DNA from: Syntrophus sp. (in: bacteria)
GTDB lineage: Bacteria; Desulfobacterota; Syntrophia; Syntrophales; UBA5619
Reading direction: 5' to 3'
Length of the DNA stretch: 22,773 nucleotides
NCBI GenBank assembly: GCA_013824905.1
Contig: PNOO01000007.1
Span: forward strand, 1 to 22,773
In this document: positions 1 to 7,417 of the stretch, one piece after another
Layout of the letters: the number at the start of each line of letters is the position of its first letter
Position numbering within the stretch: position 1 is the stretch's first letter
Position numbers and translations under genes: made by a program
The notes under the pieces: generated by a model
The model's database searches: none
The model's input: only the letters and a program-made list of their open reading frames with translations
What the model was told of the DNA's origin: nothing

Positions 1-469
1 TGAAGTCCGTCCCTTCGGGGGTCGTCAGACGGATCACGTCCGCCTCCGTCAGGAGCCGGGCCAGCTTTTCCGTTGTCCTCTTCACTTGCTGATAATCCGC
101 GGTAATCCCGCCGCTGACCATCATCTCCTCGGTCACATTGCGGAGATTGGCGACCCGAGCCCCCTTCTTCATCGCTTCCCGGACAGCCACCGTGTGGGTG
201 ATGCTGTGGGTGGACTGGTTGATCACCACCTGTGCGGCGGCCATTGCGGCCGCTACCGGCGCCGGCAATTCCGCTCCCCCGATCTCCTGTGGCTCCATCG
301 TCACCACGACCACTTTCCCGCCCGCCGAAATCGCGCTGTACGCAAGGGCTTGGGTAATGATCCGAGGCCGGTCGGTGTCGGTCACGATGACTACCGTTTC
401 CCCTTTTTTCACCTGGACGACCTGGTTGATCAGCATGTTTGCCGCAAAGGCCATTCTGGTTATTTCCAT
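1..469 (-). CDS. M29-like aminopeptidase (leucyl aminopeptidase family), N-terminal part, cut by window edge
   Basis: The minus strand reads open from an ATG at 469 to the window edge, giving 156 residues beginning MEITRMAFAANMLINQ. The reading has an alternating hydrophobic-strand pattern (ETVVIVTDTDRP, GGKVVVVTME, AQVVINQSTHSITHT) and ends near a TTPEGTDF motif. Both fit the N-terminal domain of the M29 / aminopeptidase T-like family, which also contains NicX-type ring-opening dioxygenases. The metal ligands of this family lie in the C-terminal domain, outside the window, so peptidase and dioxygenase roles cannot be separated. The start is supported by AGGAGG at 477-482, seven bases upstream, and by a promoter at 501-529. 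The GntR regulator gene lies directly upstream on the same strand and may control it. Family call fairly sure, substrate unknown. Confidence 0.75.
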   Translation of the reverse strand, partial: MEITRMAFAANMLINQVVQVKKGETVVIVTDTDRPRIITQALAYSAISAGGKVVVVTMEPQEIGGAELPAPVAAAMAAAQVVINQSTHSITHTVAVREAMKKGARVANLRNVTEEMMVSGGITADYQQVKRTTEKLARLLTEADVIRLTTPEGTDF

Positions 470-500
470 TGGACAACCTCCTGTTGATGTGGGTTGAGGA

Positions 501-529
501 CGTATAGGTCATTATTTCCTCTCTGTCAA
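501..529 (-). promoter_or_regulatory. sigma70-type promoter of the aminopeptidase-like gene
   Basis: On the minus strand a perfect -35 TTGACA (524-529) is followed after exactly 17 bases by TATACG (501-506) as -10. Transcription would start near 494, leaving a leader of about 25 nt before the ATG at 469 with its AGGAGG site. Confidence 0.6.
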
Positions 530-539
530 GAAATATTAC

Positions 540-557
540 AAAATGTGATCATATTTT
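540..557. promoter_or_regulatory. 18-bp inverted repeat upstream of the -35 box, candidate regulator site
   Basis: AAAATGTGATCATATTTT is an inverted repeat centred on TGATCA with 16 of 18 positions paired. It lies about 10 bp upstream of the -35 box at 524-529, a usual place for an activator. Its left half resembles the CRP/FNR-type half-site AAATGTGATC, but the right half does not follow that consensus. The neighbouring GntR protein is an equally possible binder. Function is inferred. Confidence 0.35.
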
Positions 558-619
558 ACAATTTGTCTGAAAGTGGGGTCTCCTGTTACCGTGTGGATCA
601 GCGACCCTTGTTGTTCCTG

Positions 620-1525
620 TTACTTTTTCTCGGTGTTTTCCGTGGTTTTTTTCAGTCGGGATCGGTCGAGATGGTCGCGCAAAAGGGCGGCGGCAGAGGC
701 GTGATCTCCCTTCTCCAGAAGCGTGATGATCTCCAGATGTTCGCGGTAGCGGTCCAGGCGGATGGGATCAACCGGCACGCGGTACTCGATCAGACGGCGG
801 AGTCGGTTCATATGGCGGACCGCATCGAGGAAATAGGGATTCCCCGAACAAGAGACGATCTGTTCATGAAAACGGACGCCGATCTCGAACATTCGAAAGG
901 GCATCCGCTCGTCGATCGGGCCGGCGAGGAGAGCTTCATGCTCCTCGCGCAGACGTGCAAACACGACCGGATCAACCTGATAGCTCGGTTCCAGCAGAGC
1001 CGCCGGTTCAACGAGAATGCGGAAACGGTAGCTCTTGTCCAGGGCCTCTACGGTATCGAGAACCGGCAGGAAATTCCATCCATGGCCGGGCCGCCGTTCA
1101 ACCCACCCCTCCTGGGACATCCGCATCAAGATCTTCATGAGCCGGATGCGGCTGATCCCGTATCGGGTCATCAACTCCGTCTCCGAGACGTGACCGTGCA
1201 GCTTCCCCAGGATGCGGTCCTCGGCAAACCGGTAATACATCTCTTCTTCCGTGGATACCGGCGCGTCAATATCGGAGGTGGGAATCTCTACTCCAGGGCG
1301 GGTGAGGAAAAAACCACGATTGGGGTGGAAGGCAACGATTCCCTTTCGCTCCAGGATCATGAGCGCCTCGTGGACCGGACCCCGGGAGACGTGAAATGCG
1401 TCTGCCAGCTCCTGCTCAGCCAGGTGCGATCCTGCCGGTTTGTCCTCGTGGCGCACCCGCTCGATGATGCTGATCGTCAGTTGTGAGATGAGCGGTTTGA
1501 CCGCTCTTCCACTTGTTCTTTTCAT
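620..1525 (-). CDS. GntR-family transcriptional regulator (FCD type) with a likely second winged helix
   Basis: This 301-residue DNA-binding regulator starts at MKRTSGRAVK (ATG at 1525). The same frame stays open to 1609, but the extra 28 residues (HFSKNPCNSFLFLLYGPI) do not look like a GntR N-terminus. Residues about 10-76 form a GntR winged helix: LAEQELADAFHVSRGPVHEAL is the recognition part and IVAFHPNRGFFLT the wing. Residues about 100-160 (LMTRYGISRIRLMKILMRM, then GWVERRPGHGWNF) look like a second winged helix, which ordinary FadR/FCD members lack. The rest, about 165-295, is helical and FCD-like, with histidines in FHEQIV and YREHLEII as possible metal ligands. The usual first FCD aspartate is not obvious. 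The ligand is probably a small carboxylate by analogy with the family. The only SD-like bases are a weak GGACC. It probably regulates the aminopeptidase-like gene downstream, itself, or the divergent PilZ gene. Confidence 0.85.
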   Translation of the reverse strand: MKRTSGRAVKPLISQLTISIIERVRHEDKPAGSHLAEQELADAFHVSRGPVHEALMILERKGIVAFHPNRGFFLTRPGVEIPTSDIDAPVSTEEEMYYRFAEDRILGKLHGHVSETELMTRYGISRIRLMKILMRMSQEGWVERRPGHGWNFLPVLDTVEALDKSYRFRILVEPAALLEPSYQVDPVVFARLREEHEALLAGPIDERMPFRMFEIGVRFHEQIVSCSGNPYFLDAVRHMNRLRRLIEYRVPVDPIRLDRYREHLEIITLLEKGDHASAAALLRDHLDRSRLKKTTENTEKK

Positions 1526-1598
1526 GATAGGTCCGTATAACAAAAATAGAAAAGAATTGCATGGATTCTTTGAAAAATGGTCGTGAACTAAAATCTCC

Positions 1599-1627
1599 TT
1601 GACAACCACGGACGCTTTTCTTATCCT
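1599..1627 (+). promoter_or_regulatory. candidate distal promoter for the PilZ gene
   Basis: TTGACA (1599-1604), a 17-base spacer, and TATCCT (1622-1627) form a sigma70-like promoter pointing toward the PilZ gene. It would give a leader of about 155 nt. A nearer candidate lies at 1711-1739, and the sequence does not say which is used. Confidence 0.4.
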
Positions 1628-1673
1628 CTGCCCACATAAAGGTACGTTCTTTTAAGATAATGCGCTTATGAAG

Positions 1674-1719
1674 CTTTGTCCATGTTTCTCATTGTTTCTC
1701 ATTTCTCACTTGGACAAGG
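1674..1719. repeat. 12-bp inverted repeat enclosing a 10-bp tandem repeat, upstream of the PilZ gene
   Basis: CTTTGTCCATGT (1674-1685) and ACTTGGACAAGG (1708-1719) are inverted copies matching at 10 of 12 positions, with centres 34 bp apart, about three helical turns. Between them GTTTCTCATT is repeated in tandem (1684-1693, 1694-1703), followed by a partial third copy TCTCA. The right arm covers the -35 box of the proximal candidate promoter, so a paired operator is plausible. A transcript hairpin with a 22-nt loop is the alternative. Confidence 0.4.
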
Positions 1720-1739
1720 ATTCGATCAGCGCGTATGGT
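1711..1739 (+). promoter_or_regulatory. candidate proximal promoter for the PilZ gene
   Basis: TGGACA (1711-1716, five of six bases of the -35 consensus), a 17-base spacer and TATGGT (1734-1739) would start a transcript near 1746, about 42 nt before the ATG at 1788. The -35 box is inside the right arm of the inverted repeat at 1674-1719. Confidence 0.4.
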
Positions 1740-1787
1740 TCAAGCCACACAATCTATTTTTATTTCTAAGGGTATACATATCTTAAA

Positions 1788-2066
1788 ATGGATAATCATG
1801 AGATGGATCAAGGCGCCATCGGCAAAATTACCCGTCTGGAAGGCCCCCAGAATGAAGAAGCCCCGCTGCCGCCCTGGATGTTCCGTCACAATGACCTGAT
1901 CAGTGCACTGGCTTCCGCAGGAAATATAGACAAGAAGAAACTGACCAACATACTCAACTATCTGCATTTCAAAGGAAACCCTATCTATGCGCTCCTTAAC
2001 CATCCCCAGTATGAAGAGGGGATGCTGGTCAAGGTCCATCCGAAACCCTGTTTAGGCGATGATTGA
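1788..2066 (+). CDS. N-terminal segment of a PilZ-family protein, separate frame
   Basis: This 92-residue reading starts MDNHEMDQGAIGK and ends HPKPCLGDD. I recognise no domain of its own. The segment IYALLNHPQYEEGMLVKVHPKPCLGDD looks like the beginning of the same beta-rich fold that continues in the next frame (ICQWDQAYSTYKLERYHFQYLIISHDQSVILVPA), and a -1 shift at the stop joins them without a gap. I therefore think it is the natural N-terminus of the PilZ protein at 2063-3868 and not an independent small gene. The alternative is a translationally coupled small protein, since its TGA overlaps the TTG of the next frame by 4 nt. The SD is poor: AAGGG lies about 15 nt before the ATG. A second in-frame ATG at 1803 is possible. 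Confidence 0.55.
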   Translation: MDNHEMDQGAIGKITRLEGPQNEEAPLPPWMFRHNDLISALASAGNIDKKKLTNILNYLHFKGNPIYALLNHPQYEEGMLVKVHPKPCLGDD

Positions 2067-3868
2067 TCTGTCAATGGGATCAAGCCTATTCCACTTACAA
2101 ACTGGAACGTTACCATTTCCAATATCTGATTATCTCTCACGATCAGTCAGTGATCCTCGTCCCGGCACAGATGCTCGTGATGAACGGTGACGGACTGACC
2201 ATTACACTGCCGGAAGCAGGTCTTGTGGTCAGCAAACGACAAAGCCCGCGTTTTGCTTGTCATGACGTTAAAGCGGAATTGTGGCAAAGCGGTTTTCAGG
2301 CAGTGGGAGATTTAATCGATTTCAGTCCCCATACCTTTCGCATACGCGTTCAATCTGCCCCGCTTTCTTCCTTTAACTGGTTTAACATCGAGGCGCCGGT
2401 CACCATCCGTCTGTCTAACGACAAAAATGTTTTTTATTCGGGTAATTGCACCTGTAGATATCAGAAACAAGATGGCCGAAGTCGAGAGATCGTTTTGGCC
2501 CCCATACAGGATCAGATGCAACGCTTTAAGGCGAAGGTTTTACGGAACCCCCGAAGGCAGACCTCACCGCCTTTGTACGCCGTATTTGAACATCCGTTCA
2601 TGAAAAAGATCGTGCAACGCGAGATTTTCGATATTTCCACATCCGGCTTTTCCATTTGCGATAAAGCTGAAGAAGCGGTCCTCATGCCGGGGATCATCAT
2701 CCCAGACATGACGATATCCTATGCCGATATTCTGAAGATTCACTGTAAGGTTCAGGTGATTTACCAGAAAGTAGAAACTTCTGTCCGTTTTGGTATGGCA
2801 ATCCTCGATATGGATTTAAAAAATTATAATAATTTAAATAAGTTGTTGGATAATGTTCCTGGAGTGGGTCAGGGCATGTCCAATGAGATCAATCTCGATG
2901 AGCTATGGGACCTATTTTTCGACACCAATTTTATGTATCCCGCAAAATACGGGCACATCGAGGCATTTCGGGAAGCGTTTCAAGAGACCTATCGAAAACT
3001 CTACGGTGATGCCTCAGAAATCGCAAAGCATTTTTCCTGTCAGAAAAACGGTCGTATCTACAGCCATGTTTCTCTACTTAGAGCCTATGATAAGGCTTGG
3101 ATGATTCATCATCACGCCGCCCGGCCGATGAACGAAAAATATATGGGATTTATTGTCATTAAGCAATTGATCTTATATTTGAACGGCGCGCACCTGCTTC
3201 CCTCCGCTCACATGGATTATGTCTTTTGTTATATCCGTCCGGAGAATAAGTTCAACGAACGGGTTTACACGGATTTTACGCAAGAGCAAAATGATGCAAA
3301 AATCACCTCTCTTGATCTATTCAGCTACCATACCTATGAAGCTGAAACACAGCCGGCGCCGCTGCCCAGCGGATGGTCGCTGCAGGAGTGCTCCGCCTCG
3401 GACCTGTGGGAATTAAAACAGTTCTATAAACATCACTCCGGGGGCCTTCTTTGGGACATGTTAAGCCTGGATCATCGTCTGCAGGAGGAATCCCTTGAAA
3501 AAGTCTATGCGGGAATGGGTTTCATCAGACGGTGGAAGCCCTTGGCTTTGCACTGTTGCGGTGATCTGAAGGCGGTGATCATTGCGGAAGAATCCGACGT
3601 TGCCATTAATTTATCGGATCTATTGAATGGCTTTAAGGTGCTCATCATCGATCCCAAGACATCACCGGAAGCCATTATTGCGGCTGTTGGCAATCTGACG
3701 AAAGGCTCCGGGGTAAAATCCGTCCCATTGATGATTTATCCAAGCACCTATGCGAAAAACAATGGCCTTCATAACGAAAAGGCATACTACCTGTGGATTC
3801 TGGACGTCCAACATGGGAACGCCTACATGAAATACCTGGCGCGCACGTATCGGATCAAACTGGAGTAA
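2063..3868 (+). CDS. PilZ-domain protein with tandem PilZ modules and a large acyltransferase-like C-terminus
   Basis: This 601-residue frame opens at a TTG right after an in-frame TGA, with no SD, so it probably depends on the upstream frame. Residues about 55-150 look like a degenerate PilZ module: R59-QSP-R63 gives RxxxR, while D86-F-S-P-H-T has T in place of the last G of DxSxxG. Residues about 155-262 form a canonical PilZ module with R161-NPR-R165 and D190-I-S-T-S-G195, the two signatures that bind cyclic di-GMP. From about 275 to the end is a mixed alpha/beta region starting LDELWDLFFDTNFMYPAKYG. It reminds me of GNAT/FemAB-like acyltransferases in PilZ proteins of deltaproteobacteria, though no catalytic motif can be named. 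No signal peptide or membrane segment. Likely a cytoplasmic cyclic di-GMP effector of unknown output. PilZ call good, C-terminal call tentative. Confidence 0.75.
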   Translation: MICQWDQAYSTYKLERYHFQYLIISHDQSVILVPAQMLVMNGDGLTITLPEAGLVVSKRQSPRFACHDVKAELWQSGFQAVGDLIDFSPHTFRIRVQSAPLSSFNWFNIEAPVTIRLSNDKNVFYSGNCTCRYQKQDGRSREIVLAPIQDQMQRFKAKVLRNPRRQTSPPLYAVFEHPFMKKIVQREIFDISTSGFSICDKAEEAVLMPGIIIPDMTISYADILKIHCKVQVIYQKVETSVRFGMAILDMDLKNYNNLNKLLDNVPGVGQGMSNEINLDELWDLFFDTNFMYPAKYGHIEAFREAFQETYRKLYGDASEIAKHFSCQKNGRIYSHVSLLRAYDKAWMIHHHAARPMNEKYMGFIVIKQLILYLNGAHLLPSAHMDYVFCYIRPENKFNERVYTDFTQEQNDAKITSLDLFSYHTYEAETQPAPLPSGWSLQECSASDLWELKQFYKHHSGGLLWDMLSLDHRLQEESLEKVYAGMGFIRRWKPLALHCCGDLKAVIIAEESDVAINLSDLLNGFKVLIIDPKTSPEAIIAAVGNLTKGSGVKSVPLMIYPSTYAKNNGLHNEKAYYLWILDVQHGNAYMKYLARTYRIKLE

Positions 3869-3940
3869 AGCGGATCGCCTCACACTTCTGCCATGTCTTC
3901 CGCCATGATCGTTTCGTCATGACACATGTATGAACAGTCG

Positions 3941-6900
3941 CTATATCACGTTTGAGGCCTTGGCTCGCCCGCCTCGACTGTCCAGCACCTCGCGGATTTT
4001 CCGTGACAATTCCTGTAGTTTGAAGGGCTTCTGGATGAAACCCCAGCAACCTCGGTTGATAATCTTTCTCGCCTCGCCTTCGGCGCTGTAACCGCTGGCC
4101 AGGATCACGCCGACATCCGGATTGATCTCCCGCAGGAGGTCGAATGTCCGTCCCCCACTGATTCCGGGCATCACCATATCCAGGATGACGATGTCGATCT
4201 CCTTTTGCTTTTCCATGTAGACGGCAACTGCTTCTTCGCCGCTCCCTGCCGGCAGCACACGATAGTGAAGCATCTCCAACATCTCCTGCATGACGGAGAT
4301 ATTAATCGGTTCGTCATCCACAATGAGAATGGTTTCCCCGCCGGTGAAGATTTCGTCCTTTTTCTCCTCACTGACAACCGGTTGACGATCCGTCACGGGA
4401 AGGTAGATATGGAAGGTGGTCCCCTTTTCCGGTTCGCTGAAGACGTGGATGCTGCCGCCGTGGTTTTTGATGATGCCATAGGCAGAGGCCAATCCCAGAC
4501 CGCTTCCCGTTCCTTTTTGTTTGGTCGTGAAGAAGGGTTCGAAAATCCTCTCCCGTGTCTTGCTGTCCATCCCCATGCCATTATCCTTCACGGTAATTCT
4601 GACATACCTGCCTATGGTCACACCGACCGGTTTTTCATCCGTTTCACTGATGATGACATTTTCCGTTCGAAGAGCGAGATCTCCCCCCCCGGGCATCGCC
4701 TGGGAAGCGTTGATGAAGAGATTAAGGAACACCTGATCCATCTGCCCCTGATCGATATCCACGGTCCACGTGTCTTCGGCAAAGCTTCTGTAGATGGAGA
4801 TCTCCTTCCGCGTCCGGCCGAACAGATCCGCGCTTTTCCCGAGGAGTTCGTTGATGTTAGTCGGCTTCACGTCGTATTTCCCCCCTCGGGCAAATCCCAG
4901 GAGTTGTCTTGTCAGATCGGAACCTCGATTGACGTAATTTTCCATGTTTTCCAGCTTCGTCCGGTACGGATGATCCGGACTCATGTCATAGAGCAACATG
5001 GAGACATATCCTTGTAAACCCATGAGGATATTGTTGAAATCATGGGCGACCCCGCCCGCAAGCGTACCGACAGCCTCCATTTTCTGGATCTGGATGAGCT
5101 GATTCTGGAGTTTTTTCTTCTCTTCTTCCGATTCCTTCAGGTGGGTAATGTTTGTGCTCACGGCGAGAATTCTGCTGTAGACATCACCTTGGTCGACCAG
5201 AGGAACCCTATGGGTCGAAAGCCATTTCACCGAAGGATCGGGATAGAAGGACATCTCCTCGGGAATGATTTTTTCCCTCCGGTTCCGAATCACATCGAGG
5301 ATGTCGGCATGTATTTTCAGGACCACCTCTTCGTTCGGGTTGAAATCCGCCATCGTTTTGCCGATGAGTTGATCCGGCGTCGTCCCGCAAGCCTTCGCCA
5401 GGGATTTATTGGCCAACTGGAATCTGCCTTCGGCGTCCCTGACCGAGATGAATGAGGGAACTGCGTCGATCACCTGTCGGAGAAAAGCCCTTTCCCTTTC
5501 CAATTTTACCTCGGAGAGCTTTCGTTCGGTGACATCCTTGAAGGTTCCCACAACGCCCGTTATCCGGCCTTCCGAATCAAAGATAGGGGCGCCGCTGATG
5601 CTGAAAAATCGGTCCGTTCCATCTTTATTGATGAGCGTTCCGATCTGATCCCGGACCGTAATCCCCTTGTCCCGGATTGATTTGAACATGTTAATATACA
5701 ATGGAATCTCTTCTTTTCGGACAAAATCAATGAACGGCCTTCCTATGGCTTCTTCGCTGCTGTAACCCAGGATCCTCTCCCAGGCGGGATTGACGTAGGT
5801 AAAAACCCCTTGGGTGTCGATCGTATAGATGATATCAGGGGTGCTTTCGCTGAGGGAACGGAATTTTTTTTCGCTCTCCGTGATTTTCCGGTAGGCCATG
5901 GCGTTATTGATGCTGATCGCGATCTGGGGGGCGATTCCCATCAGCAGGCTCATGTCGCTTTGACTTAGCAGGCGTTTGGATCGCATGTTGTCGACGACGA
6001 GAACCCCCATGGATTCCCCCTTGAAGACGATGGGGACGCAGATAAAGGAATGGGTCCCCATCTTTTTGGCAAATTCGACACTTCGCGGAGAAAAGTCTTT
6101 TTTTATTTCATCAATATTATTTATCAATAAGGGAGTCTGTTTCCGGAAAGAAAGAACGAAGGCCCCCCGAGAATTGGGGTTGTCCAGATGAAACTCGACG
6201 TTTTCTAAAAATTCCCGATGTTCCTGATTGTATCCATAACCAATGGTGTACACTAGGCGAGTTGATTCCCGGTTCGCCAACATGATCATGCCACGATCGA
6301 AGTCAAGGCGCTTCTCCAGGGCTTCCATAATGAAAGCGAGTAACTGATTGATCTCAAGGATCATGGAGGTGGCTTGTCCGATCTCCTGGACCAGTAGGAC
6401 ATTGTTGTAGCTGGTGTTGATCTGTTCGATAAGACGGTCAGCCGCATCCCCCTGGTTGCGGATGGTGGCGATCAATTCTTTCTTTTCCCTGTGTTCGGTA
6501 TAAAGTGTCGTGCCAATTACTATTAGGAGAAAGGATAAAACCAGGACATCCCAATAAGCGGGTGGCATAAAACTCACTGATAGAACACAGGCAATGAAGC
6601 CGACGATATAAGAACAATTACGGATCAGTTTCCAGACATAGGCACGTGTCTTTTCCCAGGAGATTGTATACAGGCAGCAGTCCCCTCCCTTATGGAGGCA
6701 GATCGGATGTTCTATTTTGGCATATTTCCCAGTGAAGATTTTTGCTACAGCTTCTAACGAACCTAGCCGGTTAAGACACTGATAGGGCTTTTCAACCACA
6801 TTGGGCATTAATGTTGCTTTCGCTTCAACCTTATCCGTCCCGGTGGATTTGATTTTTATCACAGCCGATCGAACGAGGCGGGCATTAATCTTTTCTATAA

Positions 6901-7210
6901 CGGCATAAGCCGTTGCCGGATTAATAAAGCCCAAAAGATACTGTCTCAGAGCTCCCGAAGATCGGGACGTGACAGCAAAACGTCCCACTTCTCTGGCGAT
7001 GTCCGGGTTATTCGTCTTTTCCGCGAGCATCTCGTGAAAACGATCAACCTGCTCCTGAGTCAGCCAGTGACCCTCATCATCGAGCTGATAAGTTTCAATA
7101 CCCGCGTACTTCAAGAGAGAGGCAATATCGATATCGGGATGGTAACTTTTCAGATACTCAACGTAGTTCTTGATGAGGCGGCTGTTATAAAGGGGGGTAT
7201 TGTCCATCAT
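3941..7210 (-). CDS. membrane-bound hybrid sensor histidine kinase (sensory domain, 2 TM, GAF, PAS-PAS, HisKA, HATPase, REC)
   Basis: The product has 1089 residues. Residues 1-190 are an uncommon sensory region ending in a Cys/His cluster, C171-L-H173-KGGD-C178-C179, similar to V4R/HNOB-like input domains. Two hydrophobic segments (about 200-214 and 220-236) with almost no loop follow. A GAF domain covers about 275-435, and two PAS domains about 445-565 and 575-690, each ending in a PAC-like strand (GVVGTFKDVTERK; ILAVSTNITHLKES). HisKA carries phospho-acceptor H723 in GGVAHDFNN. HATPase has the N box around N834, D876-NGMG and GTGSGLGLA (900-908). The receiver has D1011 in VILDMVMP and K1061 in IQKPF. 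All catalytic residues are present. No output domain and no adjacent regulator gene, so phosphoryl transfer probably goes through its own receiver to a distant partner. Two adjacent ATGs compete as start; the SD is weak. Confidence 0.92.
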   Translation of the reverse strand: MMDNTPLYNSRLIKNYVEYLKSYHPDIDIASLLKYAGIETYQLDDEGHWLTQEQVDRFHEMLAEKTNNPDIAREVGRFAVTSRSSGALRQYLLGFINPATAYAVIEKINARLVRSAVIKIKSTGTDKVEAKATLMPNVVEKPYQCLNRLGSLEAVAKIFTGKYAKIEHPICLHKGGDCCLYTISWEKTRAYVWKLIRNCSYIVGFIACVLSVSFMPPAYWDVLVLSFLLIVIGTTLYTEHREKKELIATIRNQGDAADRLIEQINTSYNNVLLVQEIGQATSMILEINQLLAFIMEALEKRLDFDRGMIMLANRESTRLVYTIGYGYNQEHREFLENVEFHLDNPNSRGAFVLSFRKQTPLLINNIDEIKKDFSPRSVEFAKKMGTHSFICVPIVFKGESMGVLVVDNMRSKRLLSQSDMSLLMGIAPQIAISINNAMAYRKITESEKKFRSLSESTPDIIYTIDTQGVFTYVNPAWERILGYSSEEAIGRPFIDFVRKEEIPLYINMFKSIRDKGITVRDQIGTLINKDGTDRFFSISGAPIFDSEGRITGVVGTFKDVTERKLSEVKLERERAFLRQVIDAVPSFISVRDAEGRFQLANKSLAKACGTTPDQLIGKTMADFNPNEEVVLKIHADILDVIRNRREKIIPEEMSFYPDPSVKWLSTHRVPLVDQGDVYSRILAVSTNITHLKESEEEKKKLQNQLIQIQKMEAVGTLAGGVAHDFNNILMGLQGYVSMLLYDMSPDHPYRTKLENMENYVNRGSDLTRQLLGFARGGKYDVKPTNINELLGKSADLFGRTRKEISIYRSFAEDTWTVDIDQGQMDQVFLNLFINASQAMPGGGDLALRTENVIISETDEKPVGVTIGRYVRITVKDNGMGMDSKTRERIFEPFFTTKQKGTGSGLGLASAYGIIKNHGGSIHVFSEPEKGTTFHIYLPVTDRQPVVSEEKKDEIFTGGETILIVDDEPINISVMQEMLEMLHYRVLPAGSGEEAVAVYMEKQKEIDIVILDMVMPGISGGRTFDLLREINPDVGVILASGYSAEGEARKIINRGCWGFIQKPFKLQELSRKIREVLDSRGGRAKASNVI

Positions 7211-7302
7211 ATTCTCAAACTATTTCTTTTCAGATGATACACCAGTTTCCCATAGATTACAACGTTTTTCAAAAGGAACTCAAGCAGTTTCTTTATAATG
7301 GA

Positions 7303-7331
7303 TGGATAAATCAAAATGGGTTTTTTGTCAA
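7303..7331 (-). promoter_or_regulatory. candidate promoter of the hybrid histidine kinase gene
   Basis: On the minus strand TTGACA (7326-7331), 17 bases and TATCCA (7303-7308) lie about 95 nt upstream of the kinase ATG at 7210. This suggests the kinase is transcribed separately from the radical SAM gene that precedes it on the same strand. Confidence 0.45.
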
Positions 7332-7417
7332 TCTTATGAAAGTCGGTTCATTGCGAAATTGCCGCTGACAAAACCTTCAGATATACCTCTTCATAGTTGA
7401 CGCCTTTCAGAACCTCT

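Noticed and set aside
494..1486. Plus-strand open frame of 330 codons opposite the GntR gene
   Set aside because: Shadow of a clear regulator; no recognisable fold and no SD.
1526..1609. Upstream 28-codon extension of the GntR gene
   Set aside because: The residues do not resemble a GntR N-terminus, and MKRTSGRAVK fits the usual family start.
3869..3940. Terminator between the converging PilZ and hybrid kinase genes
   Set aside because: Only a 5-bp CATGA/TCATG stem with no T-run could be found.
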